Below the pieces are notes generated by a model. The model made no database searches and was not told the DNA's origin. It saw only the letters and a program-made list of their open reading frames with translations. Below, piece after piece: positions 26,432 to 36,332 of a DNA stretch of 64,000 bases. Numbering within the stretch: the stretch's first letter is position 1; each line of letters starts with the position of its first letter. The stretch comes from Bradyrhizobiaceae bacterium (GTDB taxonomy: Bacteria > Pseudomonadota > Alphaproteobacteria > Rhizobiales > Xanthobacteraceae). The position numbers were made by a program, and so were the translations under genes. The DNA is taken from positions 1 to 64,000 of the forward strand of contig RXJC01000209.1 of NCBI GenBank assembly GCA_003963435.1. The letters are read 5' to 3'.

Positions 26432-27301
26432 CTATTGCACTAACGCCACGACCCTCTCAGGGTGGCCCGACCAGCGCCAACCAAGCGTCGGCCGCGATAG
26501 CCCTAGCATCATTCCGCCAAGGGCCGGAGGATGAAGCCAGAGTTGCTCCGGATCTCGACCGCTCCGCTTCTCCTCGCGCGGATCCAGCGTGTGTCCCACG
26601 TCGTCCGCCTTCGCCGATCTTTCGATGCGACCGATCTCTCGGCTTTCGGCATACGCCATATAGAAAGACGAGCCTTGGCGGGCGTGATACCTGCCGAGCG
26701 TCTTGGTGAAGTCCGTCGGCGTGATGACTTCAAATCGGTCGAGGCGATCAGGCGCGAAGAGAGTGAGGACGCCCGTATAGCCAAAGAGCTCCGAGGTAAT
26801 CGTCACGAAATTCCGTGTATCAAGACGAAAGACTTCGGCGAAGCGCGTTACCGCGGCTGCCTGGTCGGCCGCGAGCAAAGTCACCTCATAAAGGAAATCA
26901 ATCCCGCCGGTCGGCTCCACCGTACGCGGGGGAGAGATTACGAAATGGACCGGCTTCCCCTCGATTTCGAACCGGAGAAAATCCTGGCCATTTTCGTGCT
27001 GATGCTCAACTCCGACCGACGTGGCATGATGCACCAGTGCACGCGGGTCGAGTGAGGTCGCGCCGGCGCCGAATAGATGAGATCGCCCGCGTCTTGCCAG
27101 TTCGTCCGCGACAACGCCGTTGCCTTCCGGCTCCAACAACTCAATCTCGCCGGTCCCGGCACGCAATGTCACTCGTTTGGCGCCCAATCCCCGGACCCGA
27201 TCCGCAGAGACTTGTTCCGCCCCCAATCGGCGACGCCACATCTCCGCGGCACTTTTGGCATCCGGCGTCGCGATCTGAACGCGGTCGATGGTCAACAACA
27301 C
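26432..27301 (-). CDS. VOC-superfamily (glyoxalase/dioxygenase fold) protein
   Basis: 289 residues from GTG 27301. Two VOC-type modules are visible, the first at about 1-130 (IDRVQIATPDAKSAAEMWRRRLGAEQV) and the second at about 135-285 (VTLLAADQAAAVTRFAEVF...FEVITPTDFTKTLGRYH). The superfamily includes extradiol dioxygenases, glyoxalases and epimerases. I cannot assign metal ligands or a reaction. Located between the aldehyde dehydrogenase and glcD genes in one leftward run. Confidence 0.7.
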   Translation of the reverse strand: MLLTIDRVQIATPDAKSAAEMWRRRLGAEQVSADRVRGLGAKRVTLRAGTGEIELLEPEGNGVVADELARRGRSHLFGAGATSLDPRALVHHATSVGVEHQHENGQDFLRFEIEGKPVHFVISPPRTVEPTGGIDFLYEVTLLAADQAAAVTRFAEVFRLDTRNFVTITSELFGYTGVLTLFAPDRLDRFEVITPTDFTKTLGRYHARQGSSFYMAYAESREIGRIERSAKADDVGHTLDPREEKRSGRDPEQLWLHPPALGGMMLGLSRPTLGWRWSGHPERVVALVQ

Positions 27302-27428
27302 TTCGCTAACTCGCTTTAGGCGTTGGATCTTTGGGCCCTAGAGTCTGGCGCGGCGAAGGACCGTCGCGAGGTTTGACCTGCGCGACGCATGCTCCGCGAC
27401 GGCGTATCAGCATTGCCGATCGCGCATG

Positions 27429-28883
27429 CTAACCGTGCATCTGGGTCAGGAACTTAGTGTTGAGATACGCGTCCATCGCTTCTGTACCACCTTCCGAACC
27501 GTATCCGGAGTCCTTGATTCCTCCGAAGGGAGTCTCCGGTAAGGCAAGGCCTTGGTGGTTGATCGACACCATTCCACTCTCCACGATCGAGCCGAGCGCG
27601 CCGATCGTCGCCGCTGACTTCGTATACGCATATGCAGCAAGGCCATAAGGGAGCCGATTCGCTTCGACCATGGCATCCTCGAATGTCGAGAACGACGCGA
27701 TTGGCACAACAGGGCCGAATGGCTCCTCGTTCATAATGCGCGAGTCCAGAGGCACGTCCGTCAGAACCGTCGGTTGAAAGAAGAAGCCATCGTTGCGCAG
27801 GCGCCTTCCACCTGTCCGGATGCGCGCGCCGCGCTGAACGGCGTCCGAGACCAGCGCGTCCATCGCCTCGACTCGACGGAGATTAGCTAGTGGTCCCATT
27901 TGGGTCGCTTCGTCGAGGCCGTCCCCGACGACGAGAGCTTTGGCAGCAGCGGTGAATTGTTCAACGAAGTCGTCGTAGACCCGTTCATGGACCATGAACC
28001 GGGTCGGAGAAACACAAACCTGGCCGGCATTCCTGAACTTTGCCGCGGACAGCAATTTTGCCGCTTGTTTGACATCTGCGTCCTCGAAGACTAGCGCAGG
28101 CGCATGTCCACCTAGCTCCATCGTAACGCGCTTCATGTGACTTCCAGCGAGAGCCGCAAGCCGCTTCCCGACTGGCGTCGAACCCGTGAACGAAATCTTG
28201 CGAATGACAGGGTGGGCAATCAAGTATTCCGATATGTCGGACGGCACACCGAAAACGAGATTGAGGACACCGGAGGGCAAGCCGGCATCGACATAAGCAT
28301 TGACCAGAGCTGCACAACTTGCCGGCGTTTCTTCGGGTCCCTTCAGAATCACGGAGCACCCGGCCGCCATCGCAGCTGATATCTTTCTGACGGCTTGGTT
28401 GATCGGAAAATTCCACGGCGTGAAGGCGGCGACAGGCCCAACTGGCTCGCGGATCACGACCTGCTGTACGGCGCCGGAACGTGACGGAATGGTCCGACCG
28501 TAGGATCGACGCGCCTCCTCCGCGAACCAGTCGATGATGTCTGCGCCGAGCAACACCTCCATCTTCGCCTCGCCCAGCGGCTTGCCTTGCTCGAGCGTCA
28601 TGATACGCGCGATTGAGGCGGCTCGCTCGCGGAGCTTTTCGGCAGCCCCACGCATCAATTTGTATCGCTCGAAGGAAGACGTCCTCCGCCACAATTCGAA
28701 CCCGCGCACGGCCGATTCAAGTGCGTCGTCGAGATCGGGGATAGACGCGTGCGCAACTGTTCCGATCAATTTTCCCGTCGCCGGATTCAGGATGGGCTCG
28801 ACCTTTCCGCTCGTTCCATCGCGCCAGGATCCATCGATGAACAACTTTGTATCGGGGTACATCTGCTCGCGACTTGTCACCAT
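27429..28883 (-). CDS. NAD(P)-dependent aldehyde dehydrogenase (succinate-semialdehyde type)
   Basis: 484 residues of the ALDH superfamily with general base Glu256 (MELGGHAP) and nucleophile Cys290 ([12 protein letters not shown]). The segment [34 protein letters not shown] is typical. Closest in pattern to GabD/SSADH-like enzymes, but substrate range is broad. It would oxidise an aldehyde, possibly the product of the GMC oxidoreductase at 39196, to the acid activated by the ligase 25 bp upstream. That order is inferred. Confidence 0.88.
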   Translation of the reverse strand: MVTSREQMYPDTKLFIDGSWRDGTSGKVEPILNPATGKLIGTVAHASIPDLDDALESAVRGFELWRRTSSFERYKLMRGAAEKLRERAASIARIMTLEQGKPLGEAKMEVLLGADIIDWFAEEARRSYGRTIPSRSGAVQQVVIREPVGPVAAFTPWNFPINQAVRKISAAMAAGCSVILKGPEETPASCAALVNAYVDAGLPSGVLNLVFGVPSDISEYLIAHPVIRKISFTGSTPVGKRLAALAGSHMKRVTMELGGHAPALVFEDADVKQAAKLLSAAKFRNAGQVCVSPTRFMVHERVYDDFVEQFTAAAKALVVGDGLDEATQMGPLANLRRVEAMDALVSDAVQRGARIRTGGRRLRNDGFFFQPTVLTDVPLDSRIMNEEPFGPVVPIASFSTFEDAMVEANRLPYGLAAYAYTKSAATIGALGSIVESGMVSINHQGLALPETPFGGIKDSGYGSEGGTEAMDAYLNTKFLTQMHG

Positions 28884-28908
28884 TTCCGTCCGTCCGGTCT
28901 ATAATTCG

Positions 28909-30465
28909 TTAAACTGAGGTAGCCGCTGACAGCGACTCCTCGGCGCGCTTTTTCAAGTCGTGCTTTCTAATCTTCCCGTTCGGGGCTACCGGAAGTTGCG
29001 GCAAGACAATGATCTGCTGCGGCTTCTTGTATGGTGCGAGCTGCCGCTCCACGAGCGCGAGCAGTTCGGCCACTTCGATGGTGCTTCCAGGGGTCGGCTC
29101 AACGAAAGCGATGATTTCCTCGTTGCCCTCGATTGATCGCCCGACTACCGCGGAATTGAGAACCGCCGGATGAGAATTGAGGACAGCCTCGATTTCGGGC
29201 GGATAGACGTTGAAGCCGGACCTGATAATTAGCTCCTTCGACCGGCCTTGGACCACCAGTTCGCCGCCCGGCGACCGGCTGACGATATCTCCGGTTTTCA
29301 AATATCCTTCGCGATCGATCGCCTCCGCGGTCATGTCCGGCTGACCATAATACCCCAACATCACGTTGGGCCCGCGAACGAGCAGTTCGCCCGCTTCGCC
29401 ATCGGGTACTTCCCGCCCATCAGGTCCGACGATCTTGGTTTCGATTCCCGGGATTGGCGGTCCGATGTTGATTTCGTTGCTTCCCATGGCATACAGCGTC
29501 CGACTGATGGTCGGAGACGTCTCGGTCAGCCCGTAACCATTATGAAGCACCACGCCGAACACTCGCTCGACGCTCTGTCGCAGAGACAGATCGAGCGGTG
29601 CCGTTCCGGTATAGACATAACGAAGGTTATTGGGCGTGAGCTTGATATTGTTCTGATCGACGTAAGCGATGATCCGCGACAACATCGCAGGGACGGCATT
29701 GAAGGCGGTCAACGAACCATTCACGACGGCGTCGATTGCTTGCGTGAGAGAGAACCTCGGCATGATCCGCAGGTGTGCGCCGACAAACAACATACCTTGC
29801 AGCAACGTCAACCCGTACGAATGAGAGATCGGCATAACGCAAAGCGTGACGTCCTCGGGAAAGAGCGTGTTGGTTCTTTTGCCCCGGCCCGCCACGTAAG
29901 CGAGGTTGCGATGACTGAGCATCACTCCCTTCGGGCGACCGGTAGTCCCCGTCGTGTAGATGAGAACTGCAACCTGACGGGCGGGATCCTCATAGACCTC
30001 CTCGGGAACGGCGCTCGCCTCCAACTTACCGACCTTGATCGCTCCAATCCCCGTGAACGCTTCGGCTTCCGCGCCGCGCCGGCACGCCGCAGCATCTGCT
30101 TCCGCCGATATTCCATGCGTATAGAATACGCGTCTGGGCTTGCAATCACCCTCAATGGCGTCCAGTTCGTGCGGGCCGAGCCGTGCGCTCGTCATCACTG
30201 CCCATGCATCAAGCCGGCTCGCCGCATACATCAGGACGATGGCGCCGATTGAGTTCTCGCCCACCACCATGACCCGATCACCGGGACGGATCCCTAGACG
30301 CGCCAAGTCACCTGCAACGGCCTCGATCGTATCGATCAGTCTCCGATAGGACCAAACGATGCCCCGCTCGTCAGTAAGAGCCGGCCGGGATGCTCCTGCT
30401 TTGGCCCCCTCATCCACAATGAGGTGGATGCGTCGCGGCAGGCTAGTCAAATAATCCACTTCCAT
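28909..30465 (-). CDS. AMP-forming acyl/aryl-CoA ligase
   Basis: 518 residues of the ANL superfamily. The P-loop LIYTTGTTGRPKG lies at about 168-180, then NGYGLTETSP, GYLKTGDI, and the C-terminal catalytic lysine in PVAPNGKIRK. It activates a carboxylic acid to its CoA thioester with ATP. The substrate may be aromatic or aliphatic. First gene of the leftward operon ligase, aldehyde dehydrogenase, VOC, glcDEF, with predicted operator site 3 about 100 bp upstream. Confidence 0.88.
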   Translation of the reverse strand: MEVDYLTSLPRRIHLIVDEGAKAGASRPALTDERGIVWSYRRLIDTIEAVAGDLARLGIRPGDRVMVVGENSIGAIVLMYAASRLDAWAVMTSARLGPHELDAIEGDCKPRRVFYTHGISAEADAAACRRGAEAEAFTGIGAIKVGKLEASAVPEEVYEDPARQVAVLIYTTGTTGRPKGVMLSHRNLAYVAGRGKRTNTLFPEDVTLCVMPISHSYGLTLLQGMLFVGAHLRIMPRFSLTQAIDAVVNGSLTAFNAVPAMLSRIIAYVDQNNIKLTPNNLRYVYTGTAPLDLSLRQSVERVFGVVLHNGYGLTETSPTISRTLYAMGSNEINIGPPIPGIETKIVGPDGREVPDGEAGELLVRGPNVMLGYYGQPDMTAEAIDREGYLKTGDIVSRSPGGELVVQGRSKELIIRSGFNVYPPEIEAVLNSHPAVLNSAVVGRSIEGNEEIIAFVEPTPGSTIEVAELLALVERQLAPYKKPQQIIVLPQLPVAPNGKIRKHDLKKRAEESLSAATSV

Positions 30466-30566
30466 GGTGGGCCCAATCTTCTTCGCCAGAACTTCCGCAT
30501 CCAGCTCCTCGACTACAAGCGGCTGCGGATGGCGAGGTTAGTCTGTTGCTGGATTTTCACCGATAC

Positions 30567-30584
30567 TGGTAGGACCAGTTTGGT
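30567..30584 (+). promoter_or_regulatory. Predicted GntR/FCD operator, site 3
   Basis: TGGT-AGG-ACCA-GTT-TGGT, with a 15-bp dyad ACTGGT-AGG-ACCAGT at its left part. It is located upstream of the acyl-CoA ligase operon. Confidence 0.68.
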
Positions 30585-30680
30585 ATGATCACAATCGTAT
30601 TGTCAAGTGCGTTTTGAGCGGCGCCGCATAACGCGCGCGCCAACGGCCTGAATTTGCACAATCGATCGAAATTGAGCTTT

Positions 30681-32066
30681 CTAAGCCGCCGCGTCGCGCA
30701 CGTAACGTGCAGTGCGGGTACGCATAGTCACCAGTTCCTCGGCGGAGGTCGGGTGCAGCGCCATAGTGGCGTCGAAGTCCGCCTTGGTAGCCTTCATCTT
30801 TACGGCAATGGCGATGACCTGAACCAATTCGGCCGCGTCCGATCCAACGATATGGCAACCCACGACGCGGTCGCTCCCCGCGTCAACCACCAGTTTCATC
30901 AACACCCGCGACTCGCTGCCGGACAGCGTCGCCTTCAACGGGCGGAACGCCGCCTTGTAGACATCAACGATAGCGAACTGCGCCCGCGCCTGCGCCTCGG
31001 TGAGGCCCACGGTGCCGACCTGGGGCTGCGTGAACACGGCGGTCGGAATATCGATGTGATCGACCTTGACCGCCCGCTTGCCGAAAACCGTATCGGCGAA
31101 AGCGTGGCCCTCACGGATCGCTACCGGCGTCAGATTGAAGCGATGGGTGACGTCGCCGACCGCATAGATATGTGGCACCGAGCTCTGCGAGGCTTCGTTG
31201 ACGACGATGCCTCCGTTATCCGGGTTGATGGCGACGCCGGCTTTCTCCAGCCCGAGATTTGCGACGGCGGGGTGACGGCCGATGGCGAACATCACCTTGT
31301 CGGACGCGATGCTGGAGCCATTCGACAGGTGCGACGTGTACCAATCGTCGTGCTTCTCAATCCCGTCGACCGTGCAACCGGTCAGGATGGTAATGCCGTT
31401 CTTCTCCATCTCATCGCGGACATGGGCGCGGACGTCGTCGTCGAAGCCACGCAGGATGTTGTCGCCGCGATAGACCACAGTCACGAGGGAACCCAGGCCC
31501 GAGAAGATGCACGCAAACTCCAGCGCGATATAGCCACCGCCCTGGATCAGGATACGCTTCGGCAATTCGGGTAGATGAAATGCTTCGTTCGATGAGATGA
31601 CATGCTCGATGCCGGGAATGGCCTTGCCGTGGTTCGGTGCGCCGCCCGTGGCGATCAGGATATACTTCGAGCGCACCCTCCTGCCGCCGTCGAGCACCAG
31701 CGTATGCGGGTCCTCGAACACGGCGCGCGACTTGATCACCTGCACGCCAGATTTCTCCACGTTGGTGGTGTAGGCCGCTTCCAGCCGGGCGATCTCCTTG
31801 TCTTTGTTGGCGATCAGGGTGGCCCAGTCGAACGTCGCCGGCGGAACGGTCCAGCCGAAGCCCGCGGCATCCGCGATGTCGTGGCTGAAATGCGAGGCGT
31901 AGGCGAATAGCTTCTTCGGTACGCACCCGCGAATGACGCAAGTGCCGCCCATCCGATATTCCTCGGCGATCATGACGCGGGCGCCATGGCCAGCGGCGAT
32001 CCGCGCGGCGCGCACGCCGCCCGAGCCGCCACCTATGACAAACAGATCCGTCTCAAAGCTATCCAT
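30681..32066 (-). CDS. gor: Glutathione-disulfide reductase
   Basis: 461 residues. FAD motif GGGSGGVRAARIA, redox-active disulfide C43-x4-C48 (GGTCVIRGCVPKK), a second GGGYIALEFACIFSGLG motif for NADPH, and the C-terminal catalytic histidine in ALHPTSAEEL. It regenerates glutathione with NADPH. Its place inside the catabolic island, divergent from the GntR gene and beside operator site 4, suggests that it supports the glutathione transferase encoded at 14000. A housekeeping copy elsewhere is expected. Confidence 0.92.
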   Translation of the reverse strand: MDSFETDLFVIGGGSGGVRAARIAAGHGARVMIAEEYRMGGTCVIRGCVPKKLFAYASHFSHDIADAAGFGWTVPPATFDWATLIANKDKEIARLEAAYTTNVEKSGVQVIKSRAVFEDPHTLVLDGGRRVRSKYILIATGGAPNHGKAIPGIEHVISSNEAFHLPELPKRILIQGGGYIALEFACIFSGLGSLVTVVYRGDNILRGFDDDVRAHVRDEMEKNGITILTGCTVDGIEKHDDWYTSHLSNGSSIASDKVMFAIGRHPAVANLGLEKAGVAINPDNGGIVVNEASQSSVPHIYAVGDVTHRFNLTPVAIREGHAFADTVFGKRAVKVDHIDIPTAVFTQPQVGTVGLTEAQARAQFAIVDVYKAAFRPLKATLSGSESRVLMKLVVDAGSDRVVGCHIVGSDAAELVQVIAIAVKMKATKADFDATMALHPTSAEELVTMRTRTARYVRDAAA

Positions 32067-32185
32067 GCTGGGAAATCAATTCTTTAGGTGGATTTGGCGC
32101 GTTTCAGATGCTTCAATTTCCTCAACCTGATATCTACTGAAGCAGGGCGGATTCGACCGAGATCCTCAAGGTTCCTCCAAAGTAC

Positions 32186-32202
32186 TGGTCGACCAATTTG
32201 GT
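32186..32202 (+). promoter_or_regulatory. Predicted GntR/FCD operator, site 4
   Basis: TGGT-CG-ACCA-ATT-TGGT. The first spacer is two bases instead of three, and the right part forms GACCA-ATT-TGGTC. It lies in the divergent region between gor and the GntR gene, consistent with autoregulation. Confidence 0.62.
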
Positions 32203-32268
32203 CGGCCATGATTAGCTACCGAGGAAATCGAAATCAAGTGGTCGGCAGGACCAGGCAGGATATTTTAG

Positions 32269-32997
32269 ATGACTGAGCGAAATCGAACCGACAAGCTTGA
32301 GGCTCCTTCGAACGCCATCGGAAAGATCCTTTCCTTCATCCGTGAGCGCCGCTATCAGCCCTCCGAACGGTTGCCATCAGAACGCGACTTTGCGGAAAAG
32401 TTCGACACCAGTCGCGGCGCGGTTCGAGAGGCTCTGGCCGCACTTGAAACCATGCGAGTGATAGAACGGCGCCCAAATTCTGGAATCTATCTGCGAAAGA
32501 TCGAAGAGAGCAGCATCGATGCTCTAGTGCTTTATGCTGAATCCGGAGTTCCATTCGAGGCCAAGGAAATCGCCGACGTCATGGAGGTCCGGCGCATGCT
32601 CGAAGGGCAGGCGGTCAGGTTGGCCTGCACACGCAGGACCGCGGACAACATTCGCGAGATCACCGCCATACTTGAAGAGACCAACAAGCGCCTATCCAAA
32701 AAGCAAAGCATAGAGCGCGAGGACGAGGCGTTCCATCTTGCGATTTTTGCTGCAACCAAGAACGACATTTTGCTGCGCGTGGCGAGATCGTTCTACGAAC
32801 TGTCCAGGCATCGACGGAAGGTCTACTTTGCCGACCAAAATCGAGGTCGACAATCTTATGAGGACCATTGCACCATCTTGGAAGCGATCGAAGAGCGGCG
32901 GGTAGGCCTAGCCGAACAACAGATGAACGCTCACCTCTCGCGAACAGTGGAGGCATGGCAATCGCTTCTAGGGGAAACCAAAGTCACAAAACGTTAG
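32269..32997 (+). CDS. GntR-family regulator with FCD domain (FadR group)
   Basis: 242 residues. Winged helix at about 15-77 (PSERLPSERDFAEKFDTSRGAVREALAALE) and an all-helical FCD ligand domain at about 85-225, with an acidic/histidine pattern (EDEAFHLAIFAATKND) as in metal-binding FCD proteins. FadR-group regulators bind TGGT-N3-ACCA-like dyads, and seven such sites sit upstream of the operons on both sides. It is therefore the probable local repressor of the catabolic island, released by a pathway acid or CoA ester. Confidence 0.88.
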   Translation: MTERNRTDKLEAPSNAIGKILSFIRERRYQPSERLPSERDFAEKFDTSRGAVREALAALETMRVIERRPNSGIYLRKIEESSIDALVLYAESGVPFEAKEIADVMEVRRMLEGQAVRLACTRRTADNIREITAILEETNKRLSKKQSIEREDEAFHLAIFAATKNDILLRVARSFYELSRHRRKVYFADQNRGRQSYEDHCTILEAIEERRVGLAEQQMNAHLSRTVEAWQSLLGETKVTKR

Positions 32998-33049
32998 TCT
33001 TGCCGGGCACCCCGTCCGCCATCTCTACGCGAAATACCCACGGTCTAGC

Positions 33050-33073
33050 GCGAAGCACGAGGACGTGCTTCGC
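33050..33073. terminator. Bidirectional hairpin terminator
   Basis: A perfect 10-bp stem (GCGAAGCACG / CGTGCTTCGC) with an AGGA loop lies between the convergent GntR gene and the ABC permease gene. There is no long T-run on either side. Confidence 0.6.
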
Positions 33074-33084
33074 TCGAACAGTGC

Positions 33085-34071
33085 CTAACCTTTGAGCGCA
33101 CCCGCCGTCAGCCCTGCGACGAAATATCGATAGCAGAACATAAAGATAACGAACAACGGCAGAGCAATAAGGGTTGCGCCGGCGAGTATCTCACCCCAAC
33201 GCAGATCTTGCGCGCCAAGCATTGATGCCAAGCCCACGGGCAATGTCTTGCGATCATCACTCATGATGAGGATGAGCGCGAATACGTAGTCCGCCCAGGA
33301 CAGCAAAAACGAGAAGATGCCGACCGTAATCAAGCCGGGGGCCGAAAGCGGAAGGACCACCTTGATGAAGGCGCCGAATTGGGAACAGCCGTCCACCATT
33401 GCCGCTTCCTCCAGATCGAACGGCATCGATTTGAAAAAGCCCCATAGCAGCCACACCGCCAGCGGCAGCGAAATCGCCAGGTGAGCGATTAGCAGGCCCC
33501 ACAAGCTATCGGCTAAGCCAGCTATTCGGAACAAGGCGGACATCGGAATAACCAACATCAATGGCGGAAACATGTAGGCGAACAGCATGGACGCGACCAA
33601 CGTCGTTTTGCCCCGAAACCGTAAACGCGTCGCTCCATAAGCAATGAATGATGACAGCGTCGTCGCCACGGCAATCGTAGCCATAGCCATCATGACGCTA
33701 TTAACGAAATTCGCCGGATAGTTCGTAAGCTGCAAGAGTGACTTGTAAGAGCTTAGATCGGGTGGCCAGAAAACCAAGGATGAATCCAGAAATAGCTTTT
33801 CGGGCGACCTCAGACTGGAGAGGATCATCCAGTAGATCGGGAAGAAGGAATAGATGCAGATTAGCGCAACCGCGGCATACAAACCGACGCGGCCGGCAAT
33901 CTGCTTCAGCGACTTGCCGTAATACCGCGTCGTTTTCCCGTGCGAGACTGAAGGTGTGGAGTCTGAGATTTCTCTTCCTGAGCCGCTAGAGCTATGCAAC
34001 ATCCGCACCGCTCGTGAACCAACGACGACAGCGGCAGCAGAGCGGGCTTGATTTTGAGTCGACATCGTCAT
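33085..34071 (-). CDS. Sugar-type ABC permease (MalG-like)
   Basis: 328 residues. A long N-terminal extension (about 55 residues) precedes six membrane helices. The EAA loop of carbohydrate-uptake family 1 is present (EEAAMVDGCSQFGAFIKVVLPLSAPGL) and the protein ends with YFVAGLTAGALKG. It overlaps the upstream permease gene by four bases (ATGA). The substrate is unknown; families of this type also import glycerol phosphate, polyols and aromatic glycosides. Confidence 0.86.
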   Translation of the reverse strand: MTMSTQNQARSAAAVVVGSRAVRMLHSSSGSGREISDSTPSVSHGKTTRYYGKSLKQIAGRVGLYAAVALICIYSFFPIYWMILSSLRSPEKLFLDSSLVFWPPDLSSYKSLLQLTNYPANFVNSVMMAMATIAVATTLSSFIAYGATRLRFRGKTTLVASMLFAYMFPPLMLVIPMSALFRIAGLADSLWGLLIAHLAISLPLAVWLLWGFFKSMPFDLEEAAMVDGCSQFGAFIKVVLPLSAPGLITVGIFSFLLSWADYVFALILIMSDDRKTLPVGLASMLGAQDLRWGEILAGATLIALPLFVIFMFCYRYFVAGLTAGALKG

Positions 34072-34940
34072 CGTCCCTGCTTGGCCTCGTCGATCGGAAA
34101 AACCCTGAGGTAAATCAAGATAATGCTCGCCAACATCAAGAACGAGATGGTGGCGACAGCGGCCCCCCCTCCCAAGTCGAACTCGAGAAACGCTTTTCGG
34201 TAGGCCAACGTGGGAAGCGTCTCGGTTTCGTTGAGCGGTCCGCCCTTCGTTAGAAGCCAGATCACGTCGAACTTGTTGAACATCCAGATCCCTCTCAGGA
34301 GGATGACCACGATCAACACTGACCTCAATCCTGGCAGCGTGACATGCCAGAATTGCTTCATAACCCCTGCTCCATCGACCCGGGCCGCTTCATACAGTTG
34401 AGCCGGAATGGATTGAAGGCCGGCAAGAACACAGGTCACGACAAACGGCGTCCAGATCCAAACGCTAACAAGGACAATAGTCGCCTTCGCGCTCGTTGAA
34501 TTACCTCCCCAATCGAACATCCCATATCCGAATGACGCGAAGACACTCTTGAGAAGGCCGTAGTTGGGATCAAGAATCCACTGCGTGATGAGGCAGGCGA
34601 CGACCGTCGGAAGAAAATACGGCACGATTGACAGCGCCCGCACGACAGTCTGCCCCACAAACTGCCTATTGAGGACGAGCGCAATGGTGACGCCGAGAAC
34701 GACTTGCAGCACGATCGCCGAGATGGCGATCGTGACACCGTTTAACAGCGAGCCCCAGAACAGCGGCTCACTAAGAACCTTCACGTAATTGCCAAGTCCC
34801 ACCCACTGCGGCGGGTCGATGAACGACGCCGCTGTGTAGAAGGAGAGCTTTATCGAATAGAGGAGAGGTCCGCCAACAATTGTACCGAGTACCAGTACAC
34901 CCCCGATGAACAAACCGATGATTCGCCAGTCCTGTCGCAT
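34068..34940 (-). CDS. Sugar-type ABC permease (MalF-like)
   Basis: 290 residues with six predicted helices, YEAARVDGAGVMKQFWHVTLPGL as EAA loop and a periplasmic PPQWVGLGNYVKVLSEPLFW segment, typical of the larger permease of carbohydrate-uptake ABC systems. Located between the disrupted binding-protein gene and the MalG-like gene in one leftward operon. Confidence 0.86.
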   Translation of the reverse strand: MRQDWRIIGLFIGGVLVLGTIVGGPLLYSIKLSFYTAASFIDPPQWVGLGNYVKVLSEPLFWGSLLNGVTIAISAIVLQVVLGVTIALVLNRQFVGQTVVRALSIVPYFLPTVVACLITQWILDPNYGLLKSVFASFGYGMFDWGGNSTSAKATIVLVSVWIWTPFVVTCVLAGLQSIPAQLYEAARVDGAGVMKQFWHVTLPGLRSVLIVVILLRGIWMFNKFDVIWLLTKGGPLNETETLPTLAYRKAFLEFDLGGGAAVATISFLMLASIILIYLRVFPIDEAKQGR

Positions 34941-34972
34941 AGCCTCGGGCCTCTATTCACCAGTTCCGATGC

Positions 34973-36332
34973 TCAGCCAATTTTTCGGATTCGATCGGCG
35001 GCGGCTTTCACGCAGTCGCTTGACGACATGTTCTTAAGAACCCGATTTTGCAGCATCTCCGGCATAATGTTCGCATCAAAGACCTTGCACGGTCGCAGAT
35101 CAAACGACGGACCCGTCATATCTATTGAGTTAAGAACCGTCTTGCTGTCTTCATCAATGAACGACTTCATCTGCTCCATCGTCGCCCAATGCTTCTGAAT
35201 CATCGGATGATTTTTCCACCGTGGATCTTCGTAAATGTCCAATCGCGCCGGTTGGAAATTCATCCAGGCGGAGTGCAGCCAGCGAATATAGTGCGCGTCA
35301 ATAAACCATTGTAGAAACTTAAAGGCCGCCTCAGTCTGCTTAGTCTTGTAAAGAATAAAGCCATCGAAGGCGAAGGACAGTGCGTTCTGCTTACCAGCAC
35401 TGTCTGGAGAAGCGAAAATACCATACTTGTTTGCGAGGTCCGGATTGCGAGCTTCCAGCGCCTCGACTACGCGGCCCGAATAGACGGTATGCGCAACCTT
35501 TCCCGTCGCGAAAAGACTCATCAGCTCAGCATAGCTGACCGTGTTCATGCCAGCCGGCATCGTTTTATAAAGATCGGCATATAGATCGAGAAAACGGCCG
35601 GTCGGTCCGGCATTCCCCGGCGCATCGAGAACGACGTTCCACTTGTCGTCATAAAACTTCGGCGCGTCTGCAAACAAGTTGCCGAAGCTCGCCCAGTTGG
35701 TGGCACTGTCACTCGCGAGCGGTATGACGCACCCCCCTCGCTCTATGTTGCCATCCTTCGCGACAGTCAGCGCCCGGCAATTCTCAAGGAACTCGGCCCA
35801 TGTGTTGGGAACCTTCAGGCCCTTCTCCTGATACAGATCTTTTCTGTAGAAAACCGTCACCAAATTGTAGTCATAGATAGAACCAATTTTCTCCCTTATA
35901 TGACCAGGTTCCCTGCTTCCCCCACGAATATTTTTTGACAAGATCCGTCAACGGCACGATGTGACCCGCCATCGCGTATTGCAAGATGTGCGCAATGTAT
36001 CCCGCCGTGGCGATATCGTAAGGAGCGCCAGCATTGATGGCCGCCATCGACTTCGCATAACCACCACTAATCGGCGTCGAGTCGACGACGATTTTTACGC
36101 CGAACTTGCTCTCGTATTCATTGCACGCATCGCGCAAGGCCGATTGGCTCGCAGCAGTCGTTTCAGCGTTCAAAATGCGAAGCGTTACCCCGGACTGTGC
36201 GTTGACATAGGGCGCGGAAAGTGAGCCCGCGATGCCAGCCGCTGCACCAGCCGTCGTTTTGAGAAAACGCCGCCGATCGATGTCGCTCACGTTAGCCTTG
36301 GAACTCGGCGCGCCTAAGCTGAGCTTGTCCAT
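34973..36332 (-). pseudogene. Extracellular sugar-type binding protein, frameshifted
   Basis: The first frame, from ATG 36332 (GGGAGAG upstream), has a twin-arginine signal (DRRRFLKTTAGAAAG) and runs to about 35891, where it continues out of frame to a stop at 35871. The second frame continues the same protein (YDYNLVTVFYRKDLYQ) to 34973. Removing one A from the A4 run at 35887-35890 joins them as KGE-IGS-IYDYNLV. It is either a recent null mutation or a homopolymer sequencing error; slippage on A4 is less likely. The start overlaps the upstream ATPase gene by about 41 bp. Confidence 0.78.

Noticed and set aside
29248..30252. 334-codon frame antisense to the acyl-CoA ligase
   Set aside because: Shadow frame with no recognisable domain.
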